Shown piece after piece: positions 55,000 through 64,000 of a stretch of 64,000 nucleotides of DNA. Made by a program: the position numbers and the translations under genes. Within the stretch, counting starts at the first letter, position 1. Each line of letters begins with the position of its first letter. Below the pieces are notes generated by a model. That model was not told the DNA's origin, did no database searches, and worked only from the letters and a program-made list of their open reading frames with translations. Source of the stretch: Aselliscus stoliczkanus (taxonomy: Eukaryota > Chordata > Mammalia > Chiroptera > Hipposideridae); assembly GCA_033961575.1 (NCBI GenBank), contig CM066732.1, positions 97,827,187-97,891,186 of the forward strand, written 5' to 3'.

Positions 55000-57300
55000 A
55001 TTATGTTTATTCCCTTGTATTATAAAGTGCCTATGATGTACCAAGCACTTGTATAGATCTACTAAATGTTACTGCTACTGACTAGCTCAAGATGAGTTTT
55101 TGTTTTTGTAACTAAAAGAATCTTAATCAATACAAAAATTGATACAAGAAGCAGTGTCTTCAGTTAAAGGCCTTCAGAAAAAAAAAAAAGAAACTAGTTA
55201 AGTAGGGAGGAGATAAAGGGATGACTGAGGATTCTCCCAACCCAGGGAAATTACTTGTCAATCCTCACTGGGATTAGAAGAGGAATAGTAGGTTTCAAGG
55301 AATAGTAATGAGTTGCATTTTGGACATATTACAAAAGAAGTGCCTGAGGACAGATAACTGAATATTTTCCCTAGAGTTTCTAAGAGACATCTGGGCTGAA
55401 TATGGAATTGGAAGTCATTAATGTACAGATAGTTAAAACCACACAAGTGGATGAAACCAGTTAGAGCGAGTTTGTTGAGTATGAAACAAAAATGGCTGAG
55501 AACTTCACATTCAAAACATGGGAAGAAGATGGCTAGCAAAACAAGTAGAAGGGAAACAATCCAATGGAATACTTAAAGAGCATGTGTCATGAAGCCAAAG
55601 GAGGAGAACATTTCAATGAAGGTGCAACAGTCAAAATGCATTGTGGTGGTTTTTAACTTTGACGGTTTAGCTAAACTGGAATGAATTTCCCAGGATTCCC
55701 CTCCCTGTATGGTTCCATGTTACGCTTGGCCAACAAGAGAAACTTGTGGGAAGTTGAGAGGAGAAAGTAAAGCAGTGAAGACCTCTGGTTAGAGGTGTTG
55801 GAAGACAGACATAGACATTGAGGGCAGAGGTTCAGTTTGTCCTTATTGAAGGGAGGATGAAAAATAGGGAGATAAGTCAGTCAGATAAGTATTTTTATTT
55901 GGTCCTACAAAAGCTTTTGTGGGGTCACATGCTACTTAGCAGAATCTGTCTAGTTTTCAATACAGAAGCATAAGTATCATCTTACACCAGACTAGACTGT
56001 AAGCTCTCAAGCAGAGGCTACACATGGTTGTACCCCAAGTGCCTAACACAGTTACTGGCACATAATATTAAACAAAGGATTTGTTAAATAAATTAATTAA
56101 TTCTACCCCATACATTCCTGGCCTATATTATAAGAGCTAAGAACTCTACCATGGGGATGAATTTGCTGCTTCCACTCAAAGATTTAAAATATTCACGTCA
56201 GAGAGGGGAAAATTCTTCACAAAAGAATTCCAATTAATAAATGTGGGAGGAATGAGAGAAATATAACACCACAGCAGTAATTACTACAAACAAGATCCAC
56301 CAATGAATGCTAAAATTAGTGGGGGAAAGTTTAAGGAGAAAGAAGATATTTGCACAAACTCACAGTATCTCCTCCCATGTATTTATTAATTATAAAGGGG
56401 AAAAATAGTTGACTTTGCTGGCTGGCATCATTAACTAAGGAATCAAGGTTAACATCCCCAGTTATAAGATATATCACTATCTTGTACTTACTGATAGAAT
56501 GTGCTGAGAAGAGCACTTCACTTCATGGTATTCTTCTAAAAATTCATAATCTCAATATAGTCACAGAAAACATTAGATGAACCCAAACTGAGGCACATTC
56601 TTCAAAACACCTGACCAGAACCTTTCAAACATATCAAGGTTATGAAAACTAAGGAAAGACTAAGGCAACTGTTACAACCAGAGGAGACTAAGGAAACATG
56701 ATAACTGAATCCATTTTTGCACGTTAGTGGTCTAGTCTCAAGAAATAAGATTTTGAGACACAAGGATCCCTGAAGTTTTAAAGCTTTGGAAATAAAATAA
56801 ATAAACAAACTTTTTTAACATTTAAAACATAAAATTTTTTTATTAAAGAATAGTGATAATATATGAACAAATTATAACAAAGAAAAATTAATATAGATTC
56901 ATAACCAGTAAGCAATGTTGAACATTCAAAAATAAGTTATTAGGGCAATATTGTAGGTAGACGCTGTATTGTAATTATAAAATTTCTCTTCTCGTCTTAC
57001 ATTATTTTTACATACTTTGTGATGTAATAAAACAAATACTTTTTTTTTTTTTTTGCTTCAAACTGGGAACACACTGCTTGAAGCTCCAGGATGGTATTTG
57101 AAGATGTAAGTAATAATTGGAGATGAAAGGGGAAACTATGTTCCAAAATAAAGCTTAATATAAATCTTATGTGAAAAAATTTAGTTATATCACAACAATA
57201 TCTAATCCTAACATCACTTCCAAAATGCTCCTGAGGAACCCTCAGTATTACCTGGTGTAGAGCTTGAATCTGTTCCTTGACTTAAGAATAGTGTTGAGAA
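55000..57300. other. Intergenic stretch without recognised genes
   Basis: AT-rich sequence between STRC and CATSPER2 with decayed repeats I cannot assign. No open frame looks coding. Confidence 0.5.
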
Positions 57301-57345
57301 CTAGAGCAAGGACACTCAGGGCAAGGATAAAACGGAAGCTAAAGG

Positions 57346-57532
57346 GAGTGACCACTTAGCTCAGTTGGTTAGAGCGTGGTGCTGATAACAAAAACGTTGC
57401 CAGTTTGATCCCTGCATGGGCCACTATGGGCTGCACCCTTCCTAAAAGAGTTAACTATGCCATGTAGCATGAAAGCAATGTGTAACCAATGACCATGGCT
57501 GTTCCCCAATTTAAAAAAAAAAAAAAAAAAAA
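57346..57532 (+). mobile_element. tRNA-Ile-like SINE (type C)
   Basis: The head TTAGCTCAGTTGGTTAGAGC followed by GTGGTGCTGATAACA and GTTTGATCCC closely resembles an isoleucine tRNA. A unique body and poly(A) follow, with imperfect AAGCTAAAGGGAG / AAGCTAGAGGAG flanks. It cannot be a functional tRNA gene because the acceptor-stem pairing is lost. Confidence 0.78.
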
Positions 57533-57646
57533 AGCTAGAGGAGTAATGGATTCATTGCCAGTGGCTTGATCCTTAGACCTCAGAATATTTGTATTTAGTC
57601 AGAAAATGTTTTGTTTTTGTTTTTCATTTTTGTTTTTGTTTTTTGG

Positions 57647-57795
57647 GGGCGGGGGGGTGTTAGCGGAGCCATCCTGCCACCTGTTGGCAGCTCAACGGCA
57701 GCTCAGCTCGAGCTGGGCATCGAACTGCTGTTGCTCAGAGCTCAGCTCACACTCTTGAGCAAGCTCTTAACCAACTGAGTCACTCAGCCAGCCCT
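57647..57795 (-). mobile_element. tRNA-headed SINE (type B), reverse
   Basis: Reverse of the type B core: CATCCTGCCACCTGTTGGCA to CAACTGAGTCACTCAGCCAG. The flanking duplication is obscured by T-rich sequence. Confidence 0.82.
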
Positions 57796-57799
57796 TGGT

Positions 57800-59130
57800 T
57801 TTGTTTTTGAGCATTTATTTCACATGGCCCTGGGCTACTGGAAAGACAATTTGGGGGGGAAGGGGGGGTAAATGAGCAGCAGTAAAATTACTGTCTTCAT
57901 GGAAGTTATTTATTATTTGGTGCTTTTTTGACAAACTAGTTAGAATGGCAGGAATTTCTGTCTTGTTCATTCATTGATGTATCCCAAGGCTTAGAACAAT
58001 GTTTGGAACATAGGAATACAACAAATATTTGTTGAACAAACTTCCATTCCAGTAGCTTTGAAACCAGATAGTTTTCATTAAGGAAGGTGTTAAAAAATGA
58101 GGCAGCATGCATAGACCATTCATTTGAGAAGTTCAGCTATAGAAAGCCAAGAGGGAATCAATCATCGAAAATACCTATAAAGCAGTTTGAAACTTTAATG
58201 TGCATAAGTAACACCAGATTCAATAGGCCTGAGGATGGGATCTGAAATTCTGCACTTCTGTAAGTTACCAAAGGAAGCCAATTCTATCAGTCCTCAGTTT
58301 ACACTTTGAGCAAACCTATTCAAAGAGCATCTACTTTGCGGGTAGTGTATACGTATAAGATTTACTAAACAATGCTTCCTTACTCTGTTTTATTATGATT
58401 ATTGTATTCTGAATGCTGGGTTCAATGGATGCTCCAATCTAGACCTTCCTGGACCATTTCTTTCTTGAATTTCTATCTTGGCTCTAATAACATTACTCGT
58501 AGAATAATTATCCTCCTGTCTCTTCAGCTCTTCCCTCTCAGGCTTCTTTGTTGGCTCCTCTCCCTCCACCCATCCCTTAAATGTCCCTGTTACCCAGGCA
58601 TCTGTCTTCAGCCCTCTTCTCTTCTATTTATACTTTATGGAAATCCTTTGTTATCTCTAACTTTAGTTGATTTCTTTGGAGTTTCTAGGTATAAAATTTT
58701 GTCGGAAAATAGTAGTTTTAGCTCTTCTTTCCAAATGTGTATGCCATATTTATGATAGGATATTTAATACAATATTATATATTGACATTTTTTAAAAACA
58801 TTTTTTTTGTTGTTTTGTTCCTAAGTTCATGGGGAAATGACAACAATGCTTTTCCTTGAAACATAATGTTGGGTTTTGGTTTTAGAGAATCTTTACTTCA
58901 TTTAAAAAATTGAGATATAAACTGCATAACATAAATTTCACTATTTCAAATTGTAAAATTCAGTGTTTTTTATGTATGAGCATATGTATGAGTGAAGCAC
59001 TCAAAAAATGATAAAATTTTTAATAATGAACATTTCTAAAGACTTAAGTCATCCAATAATGGTAAGTAAATCCCCAGTAACTAGAAAAACATTAAGCATC
59101 AGCTTGATAATCCCCTTTTTCGTGATGTTC
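57800..59130. other. Intergenic stretch with LINE-like remnants
   Basis: A segment near 58,400-58,640 resembles an L2 fragment. Another near 58,900-58,990 (TTGAGATATAAACTGCATAA then CAAATTGTAAAATTCAGTG) resembles an L1 fragment. No gene is seen. Confidence 0.45.
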
Positions 59131-59144
59131 TAAAAGGTGTCCCT

Positions 59145-59279
59145 TGGGCCGGCTGAGTGGCGTGGTGGTTAGGCGCTGGCTTGGGAAGCCAGCGGCCCTG
59201 GTTCGGGTCCCACATATGAGGGCCAGTGACACTGCTCTCAAAAAAAAAAAATAAATAAATAAAATAAAATAAAAATAAA
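59145..59279 (+). mobile_element. Short tRNA-headed SINE (type A)
   Basis: Type A core with an A/AAAT-rich tail. Flanked by the exact duplication TAAAAGGTGTCCCT. Confidence 0.92.
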
Positions 59280-59602
59280 TAAAAGGTGTCCCTGTTTTGA
59301 TGGGAGAGAGATTAAATCTGAGGTCCCTTCTAATGCTAAAAATCTATGAGACACTTACTGATTTGAACACTCCTACAGGGTGGAATCACTGTCCTGAGCA
59401 ATGGCAAGGAAATAAGGGACTCTCTTTTGGCCCAGAAATAGGTGAAAATGATGTTTGATTAAAGTTAATGGTGCACAGGAGAATGTTCATAGAGTAGGAA
59501 ATGGAAACCGTAGTTCTCAGTTACACTAACAGCTCTTAGGGTCTCCCTACCCCAATTACCCCAACCAGAGAGGCCTGTACCTACCAGGGTGAGAGGCGGA
59601 GG

Positions 59603-59653
59603 GAGGGGGAGGGGGAGAGGGAAAGGGAGAGAGGGAGAGGGAGAGAGAGTTGC

Positions 59654-59696
<43 letters not shown>

Positions 59697-59706
59697 GAGA
59701 GGAAGA
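59603..59706. repeat. Purine-rich (GA)n/(GGGA)n simple repeat
   Basis: Low-complexity GGGAGA units grade into a pure GA run (59,658-59,692). The overlapping 65-codon frame (RERERER) is a repeat artefact. It lies about 200 bases beyond the CATSPER2 poly(A) signal. Confidence 0.9.
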
Positions 59707-59919
59707 AATTAGGACTCAGTCAGGAAGTAGAGGTTGCAGGAAGAGTGGGATCTATAGCTACAAAGTCAAGGAAAGAGTCAGCCTGAGCAGCTGTGGAAAG
59801 GGTAGAAAGCCAAGGACCACGGGCCCCACTGGCATATAAACTAAGTTTTTCTCTTGACCTTATACCTTCCAATATCCCCCATGTTTCAGAGACAGGCCAC
59901 TGAGCAATTACCAGCAGTA

Positions 59920-59925
59920 TTTATT
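59920..59925 (-). terminator. CATSPER2: CATSPER2 poly(A) signal (AATAAA)
   Basis: TTTATT on the plus strand is AATAAA on the minus strand, 85-90 bases after the CATSPER2 stop codon at 60010-60012. This gives a very short 3' UTR. Confidence 0.6.
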
Positions 59926-60009
59926 GGACATTTATACTTTGAATTCTCCATTTCCAACTCCTTCCCTCGTTATCTCTGCCGAAGATATCGAAGCCATCCC
60001 TCATTGGCT

Positions 60010-62306
60010 TTACTTGTCTTCAAAGTTCATCAGTGCCTGTACTGTACAGGAGGACGCTATGAGGCTGGACAGCCAAGAATATTGAGAACAAACAAATGTT
60101 TGGTGAAGACCCCGCTGTTCTGGGGCCCCCCACAAATTTTTGCCAAACTTTACTTTAAGCCATGTGTTATATGTCAACTATAACTGAAAAATAAAATTTT
60201 TTAAATTTTATGTACTCTTTGCCATAGATGAATGAACCAGTACTAAAGAAGCTGCATTGCAACCTGCTCTCTTTTACCCTGTTCTCTCCAGAGAACAAGT
60301 GAAAAGACAGAACTGAGGATAACTGGAAAGAGCAGGATTAACCTTAGGTTACACTTTGAAGTAGGCAAATGTATGCTTTGACAAATAACTTTGACATCCT
60401 GCTCAAACTTCCACGTTCCGATGTTATAAACTCCTCATTCTGTGCCCACCACACACAAAGAGGACTCCCCTAACTGGTTATTTTCACATTGAGTCGATTT
60501 TAACCAGGTATGAGGAAGATAACACTAATCCATATTAAACTGTAAAAAAGGGCTCCTAATTCTCCCAGTTTTTATTTTTAGAGGGAAAATTTATTAATCC
60601 AAATTAATATCCAAGAGCTGAAATTTCAAGTGAGAAACTTAGGGAAAATAATTTTGACCAGGTAGTTCTCCACTTAACTCAAACTCTACTATTTAAATCA
60701 CATACTTCTTTCTGCCTAGGCTGACACTAGAAGGTACTGAAAGGAAGAGAAGTCTATAATTCATAAATCTCCTTTGGGGGTTGGGGGCCATGGACATTTG
60801 TGGGCTTTCTGCTCACTGTCTAATCCCCATAGCTACCAGTCATTGTATATATTATACAAGCCCCAAATCTTGAGCCTGAGGCCCAAATGTTCAGGTCTGA
60901 AATGTGGCCTTCAAAGAGAAAAAACACATATAAAAGAAGGAAGGCCGCCCAAATTGAACAAGAGCCCACCTTCTCTTAATTCCCAACAACTGGAACACTC
61001 TCCATTCGGAAAACATGCTCTCAGACCTAAAAGGATTTATGTGTCCCCTACTGAAAAAGCAAAATTGCCAGGTTCCCTCTAGGTTAGAAAAAATCAAGAC
61101 GTATGCCCAGAATGTGACGTGTCAAACCAAGGAGTTGCCTTTTTTTTAGTTGCGAGATGGAAATTCAGAGGCTGAGATGCCACACTAGTGGACACCCTCC
61201 TCCTTATCCCATTATAGGTGCTGCTCCAATGTACTTAACTCCCGGTCCCCATGACTGCCCTAAATCCATACCTGCAAACTCTTGCAACCGCTTACGCTCC
61301 TCTAGGTTATACTGAAGCTTTTCTAGCAACTCAAAATATCGGAAGAGTGAATCTCTAGGCCAAACAACACGTTCATCCTGATCCATGTCCATTAGTCCTG
61401 GCAGATTCTGGTGTACGTGAGTCTCCCAGTCCAACTGACCTGGATGGAGGAATTCTTCTTAAAAACATATATAGATTTGTGGAAGTTGGAGGAGTTGATA
61501 AATCTTATAGGGTGTGTGTGTGTGTGCACGCGTGCGCGCGGAGCGGGGTGGGGAAGCAGGAATGAAAAGAGGAAATAGGAAGCTAGGAAGCAGTGGGGGA
61601 AAAGAGTGCATCATCAAGAGGACACTTTTTTTTTTTTTTTTAGCTGAGCCATCCTGCCACCTGTTGGCAGCTCAGCTCTGGCTGGGCATCAAACTGCTGT
61701 TGCTCAGAGCTCAGCTTGCACTTTGAGCAAGCTCTTAATCAACTGAGCCACTCGGCCAGCCCAAGAGGACACTTCACAAAAAGCAGAGACAGCCACATCC
61801 ACTCTTATCCAAAGTGAAGTAGTACAGGGGAAATGAAGAAGCATAAAGAAAGTAAAAGGCCAGAAAATCAGTGGGTTTTTTTTTTTCTTGTTTTGTTTTG
61901 AGGGCAGTGTCACTGGCCCTCATATGTGGGACCCGAACTGGGGCCGCTGGCTTCCAAGGCCAGCGCTTAACCACCGCGCCACTTGGCCGGCCCAAGGCCA
62001 GAAAATCAGACTGGTGGAGAAAGCTGGGAAATAGATATAATGGGCGAGGTCCTATTAAAATTGGGATATCTCCTAGAAAAGAGGAGTCTGAATTTCAAAT
62101 GGAAGAAAACCCTGTGCTTACCAGTAGAGTCAAAATATCTGGATTCAGAAGAGGAAAGGGAGAAAGATGAAGACTTTTTCTTTTTTGGCAAGGGCTCTTC
62201 TGTTTTTGATTCAGATGCTCCTGATCTCTCTTCAGAGACACTGTGTTCAGATTCTTCTTGAAAAGCTTCTGATAAGTCCGAAGATTCCCCTTGTTGACTG
62301 GTATCT
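60010..62306 (-). CDS. CATSPER2: Cation channel sperm-associated protein 2, last three exons
   Basis: CATSPER2 is a pore-forming subunit of the sperm-tail CatSper calcium channel needed for hyperactivated motility. Only the cytoplasmic C-terminus is in the window, about 128 residues in three exons: 62122-62306, 61272-61439 and 60010-60041, with matching phases. The first encodes a Ser/Glu-rich segment ending KKKKSSSFSLSSSESRYFDS. The second encodes ETHVHQNLPGLMDMDQDERV, VWPRDSLFRYFELLEKLQYN and LEERKRLQEFA, which match the human protein as I know it. The last encodes VQALMNFEDK and the stop, only 32 coding bases; the human end is VQALMNLEDK. The six-helix channel domain lies beyond base 64,000. 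In humans, combined loss of this gene and STRC causes deafness-infertility syndrome. Confidence 0.95.
61512..61540. repeat. Alternating TG/CG tract
   Basis: GTGTGTGTGTGTGTG runs directly into CACGCGTGCGCGCG, 29 bases of alternating purine and pyrimidine. Such sequence can adopt Z-DNA. It lies in a CATSPER2 intron about 73 bases from the acceptor of the penultimate exon. Confidence 0.85.
61628..61762 (-). mobile_element. tRNA-headed SINE (type B), reverse
   Basis: Reverse type B core, flanked by AAGAGGACACT duplications. In a CATSPER2 intron. Confidence 0.88.
61872..61993 (-). mobile_element. Short tRNA-headed SINE (type A), reverse
   Basis: Reverse type A core, flanked by the exact 16-bp duplication AAGGCCAGAAAATCAG. 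In the CATSPER2 intron, about 130 bases from the exon at 62122. Confidence 0.92.
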
Positions 62307-62540
62307 CTGTAAGTGAAAGAGAAATTTTATTGCTTCAAATACATTTTTGAGATGTGGTTAGCTCTTTCATTATTCTGGCCCTGGCCCTGGCCATTCCCTA
62401 AAACTGAGGCTTAAGGCAATGAGGGCCAAACTGCTCATTGTATATTGAAATAATTGTATATACAAGCCCCAAATCTGAGCATAAGCACCTCCAACCTCAA
62501 TGACCCCATGAGCTATATCCTTATTAGTGCTCCTCACCAC
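62307..62540 (-). other. CATSPER2: CATSPER2 intron, non-repeat part
   Basis: Sequence directly upstream of the first CATSPER2 exon in the window (acceptor TTTCACTTACAG). No further exon is seen before the L2 element. Confidence 0.6.
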
Positions 62541-63800
62541 CTAGCTTCTGTGCTGTTACTCAGGCTTCCACATTCCACACTCCGCCTTATTTTGCCAAGT
62601 TTTAGCTCCCTACTCCATGGCCCTATGCCTATTTCAACATAACTGTAGCCTTTGCCCCCATGATTCCATTTCTTAATAGTAGAGGGCGCCCCAGGCTCAG
62701 CTCTTGTTTTTTTTGTTTTTTATTTTTTTTATCTTCTGCATCTACAGTCACTCCTTGGGTGATCTCATTTGAGTTTAAATGCCTACTAATTGCAAACTTA
62801 CACCTCTGGTCCAGACCTCCCGTCTCAATCCAGACTTGTATATCCAACTTTTACTCACATATCACCACTTGAATGTCTAGTGGACATCTCAAATTCAACT
62901 AAAACTGAACTCTTTGCCCACCGAACCTCTTCCACCCACAGCTTTCTCCATCTCAGCTAATCTATCCTGCGTTGCTCAGGCCAAAACTTTGGAGTCATGC
63001 TTAACTCTTCTTTCATACCCCACATCCAATTCTCAAGAAATTCTGTTGACTCTACTTTCAAAGTATATCTTTTTCTTACTGGCACCATTTTTGTCTGAAC
63101 CATCATCACCTCTTGCCTGGAGAGCAGCATAGCCTCCCAACTCATCTCACTGCTCCTTCTACAGTCTATCATCAATACAGCAGCCAGGGTAAACCTTCCT
63201 AAATGTAAGTCATTTCTTGTTATTGCTCTGCTCTGTTCCCCATTTCACTCAAAGCTTAAGTCCCTGTAATGGCCCCCACAGCCCTACAGGATCAGGTCCC
63301 TGTTATCTCTCTGATCTCACCTCTTATCATTCTCCCCCCTGCTCACTTTGCTCCAGTCTCAGTGGCTTCCTTGCTGTTTCTCAGACACATCAGGCATGCT
63401 TCTGGCTTAGGATCTTTGTACTAGCTGTCCCTCTGCCTATAACACTCTTCCCATGGATATCCACATAATAATCCCCTCACCTACTCCAAGTCTTTTCTCA
63501 AATGTTGCCTTTTCAGTGGAGGCCACCCTGACCACCTTTTTAAAGATTACAACCCATATGCAACCCCCATCCTGTACTCCAGTCCCCATTAACCTGTCCT
63601 AATTTTTATCTTTCATAATGTTGGTCATATTTTAACATATAATATAGTTATTTAATATGTTCATTGTTTATTGTCTCTTCCCCTTACTAGTATGTAAGCT
63701 TCATGAGAGCAGGCATTATTGTTTATTTTGTTCACTGATAATATATCCCAAGCATCTAAGTATTTAATAGTTATTTGTTGAATGGATAAATGAATTTCTT
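62540..63800 (+). mobile_element. L2 LINE 3' portion
   Basis: Degenerate L2 sequence in sense orientation. It contains the CTGAACTCTTTGCCCACCG segment, the TCTGCCTATAACACTCTTCC segment and the typical 3' end TTATTTGTTGAATGGATAAATG. It is an old element inside a CATSPER2 intron; open frames here have no intact coding capacity. Confidence 0.75.
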
Positions 63801-63864
63801 ATTTCTCCTTCTTTCTTGTCCATTGCTGAACAGGGTCTAGAATAGTATCTATTTCATAGAAGGC

Positions 63865-64000
63865 ATATATATTAATCTCCTGTGACTGCTGTACCAAATT
63901 ACCACAAACTTGGTAGTTTAAAACAGCAGAAACGTCTTCTCACACAATTCTGGAATTCAGAGTCTGAAATCAAGGTATTGGCAGGGCCATACTGCCTCTG
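63865..64000. repeat. Ancient interspersed repeat, cut by window edge
   Basis: The sequence CTGTACCAAATTACCACAAA followed by CTTGGTAGTTTAAAACAGCA and TCAAGGTATTGGCAGGGCC is a familiar mammalian dispersed-repeat motif. I cannot name the family with confidence. Confidence 0.5.

Noticed and set aside
57355..57425. Candidate tRNA-Ile gene
   Set aside because: The A-box and B-box are recognisable, but the acceptor stem does not pair and the sequence continues into a SINE body and poly(A) tail.
59589..59786. 65-codon frame rich in Arg-Glu
   Set aside because: It is a direct translation of a GA/GGGA simple repeat.

Overview
This is nuclear DNA of a placental mammal. The genes have many short exons, mammalian-type introns, and dense SINE, LINE and MIR repeats. 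The abundant tRNA-headed SINEs with clean target-site duplications, a palindromic mariner MITE and Laurasiatherian-style L1 3' ends point to a laurasiatherian, most likely a bat. That species guess is inference only.

The window is the conserved PPIP5K1 - CKMT1 - STRC - CATSPER2 block (human 15q15.3), known in humans for deafness and deafness-infertility deletions. Approximate layout: 1-0.23 kb, an unrecognised minus-strand exon; 3.8-26.1 kb, PPIP5K1 (minus), from its promoter and 5' UTR through 26 constitutive coding exons plus one cassette exon, with the C-terminal exons lying beyond base 1; 26.2-30.3 kb, spacer with a tandem pair of long SINEs; 30.3-35.0 kb, CKMT1 (plus), complete in 9 coding exons (417 aa); 35.2-50.7 kb, STRC (minus), complete in 29 coding exons (1,764 aa by my exon sum); 50.7-59.9 kb, repeat-rich spacer with a Tigger fossil and a GAAA microsatellite; 59.9-62.3 kb, the last three exons of CATSPER2 (minus); 62.3-64 kb, a CATSPER2 intron filled mostly by an L2 element.

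The neighbours do not form a pathway. PPIP5K1 makes inositol pyrophosphates in the cytosol, CKMT1 buffers mitochondrial energy as phosphocreatine, STRC is an extracellular protein of hair-cell stereocilia, and CATSPER2 is a sperm calcium-channel subunit. They are linked by synteny. CKMT1 and STRC converge with poly(A) signals about 230 bp apart. Every splice junction I placed in the four genes has AG/GT and keeps frame, and no STRC or CKMT1 pseudogene is visible here, unlike the duplicated human locus.

I see no new gene system. The most unusual items are a polybasic cassette exon in PPIP5K1, the unidentified exon at the left edge, a strong G-quadruplex motif just inside PPIP5K1 intron 1, a uORF overlapping the PPIP5K1 start, and a set of modular long SINEs with their own AATAAA tails.
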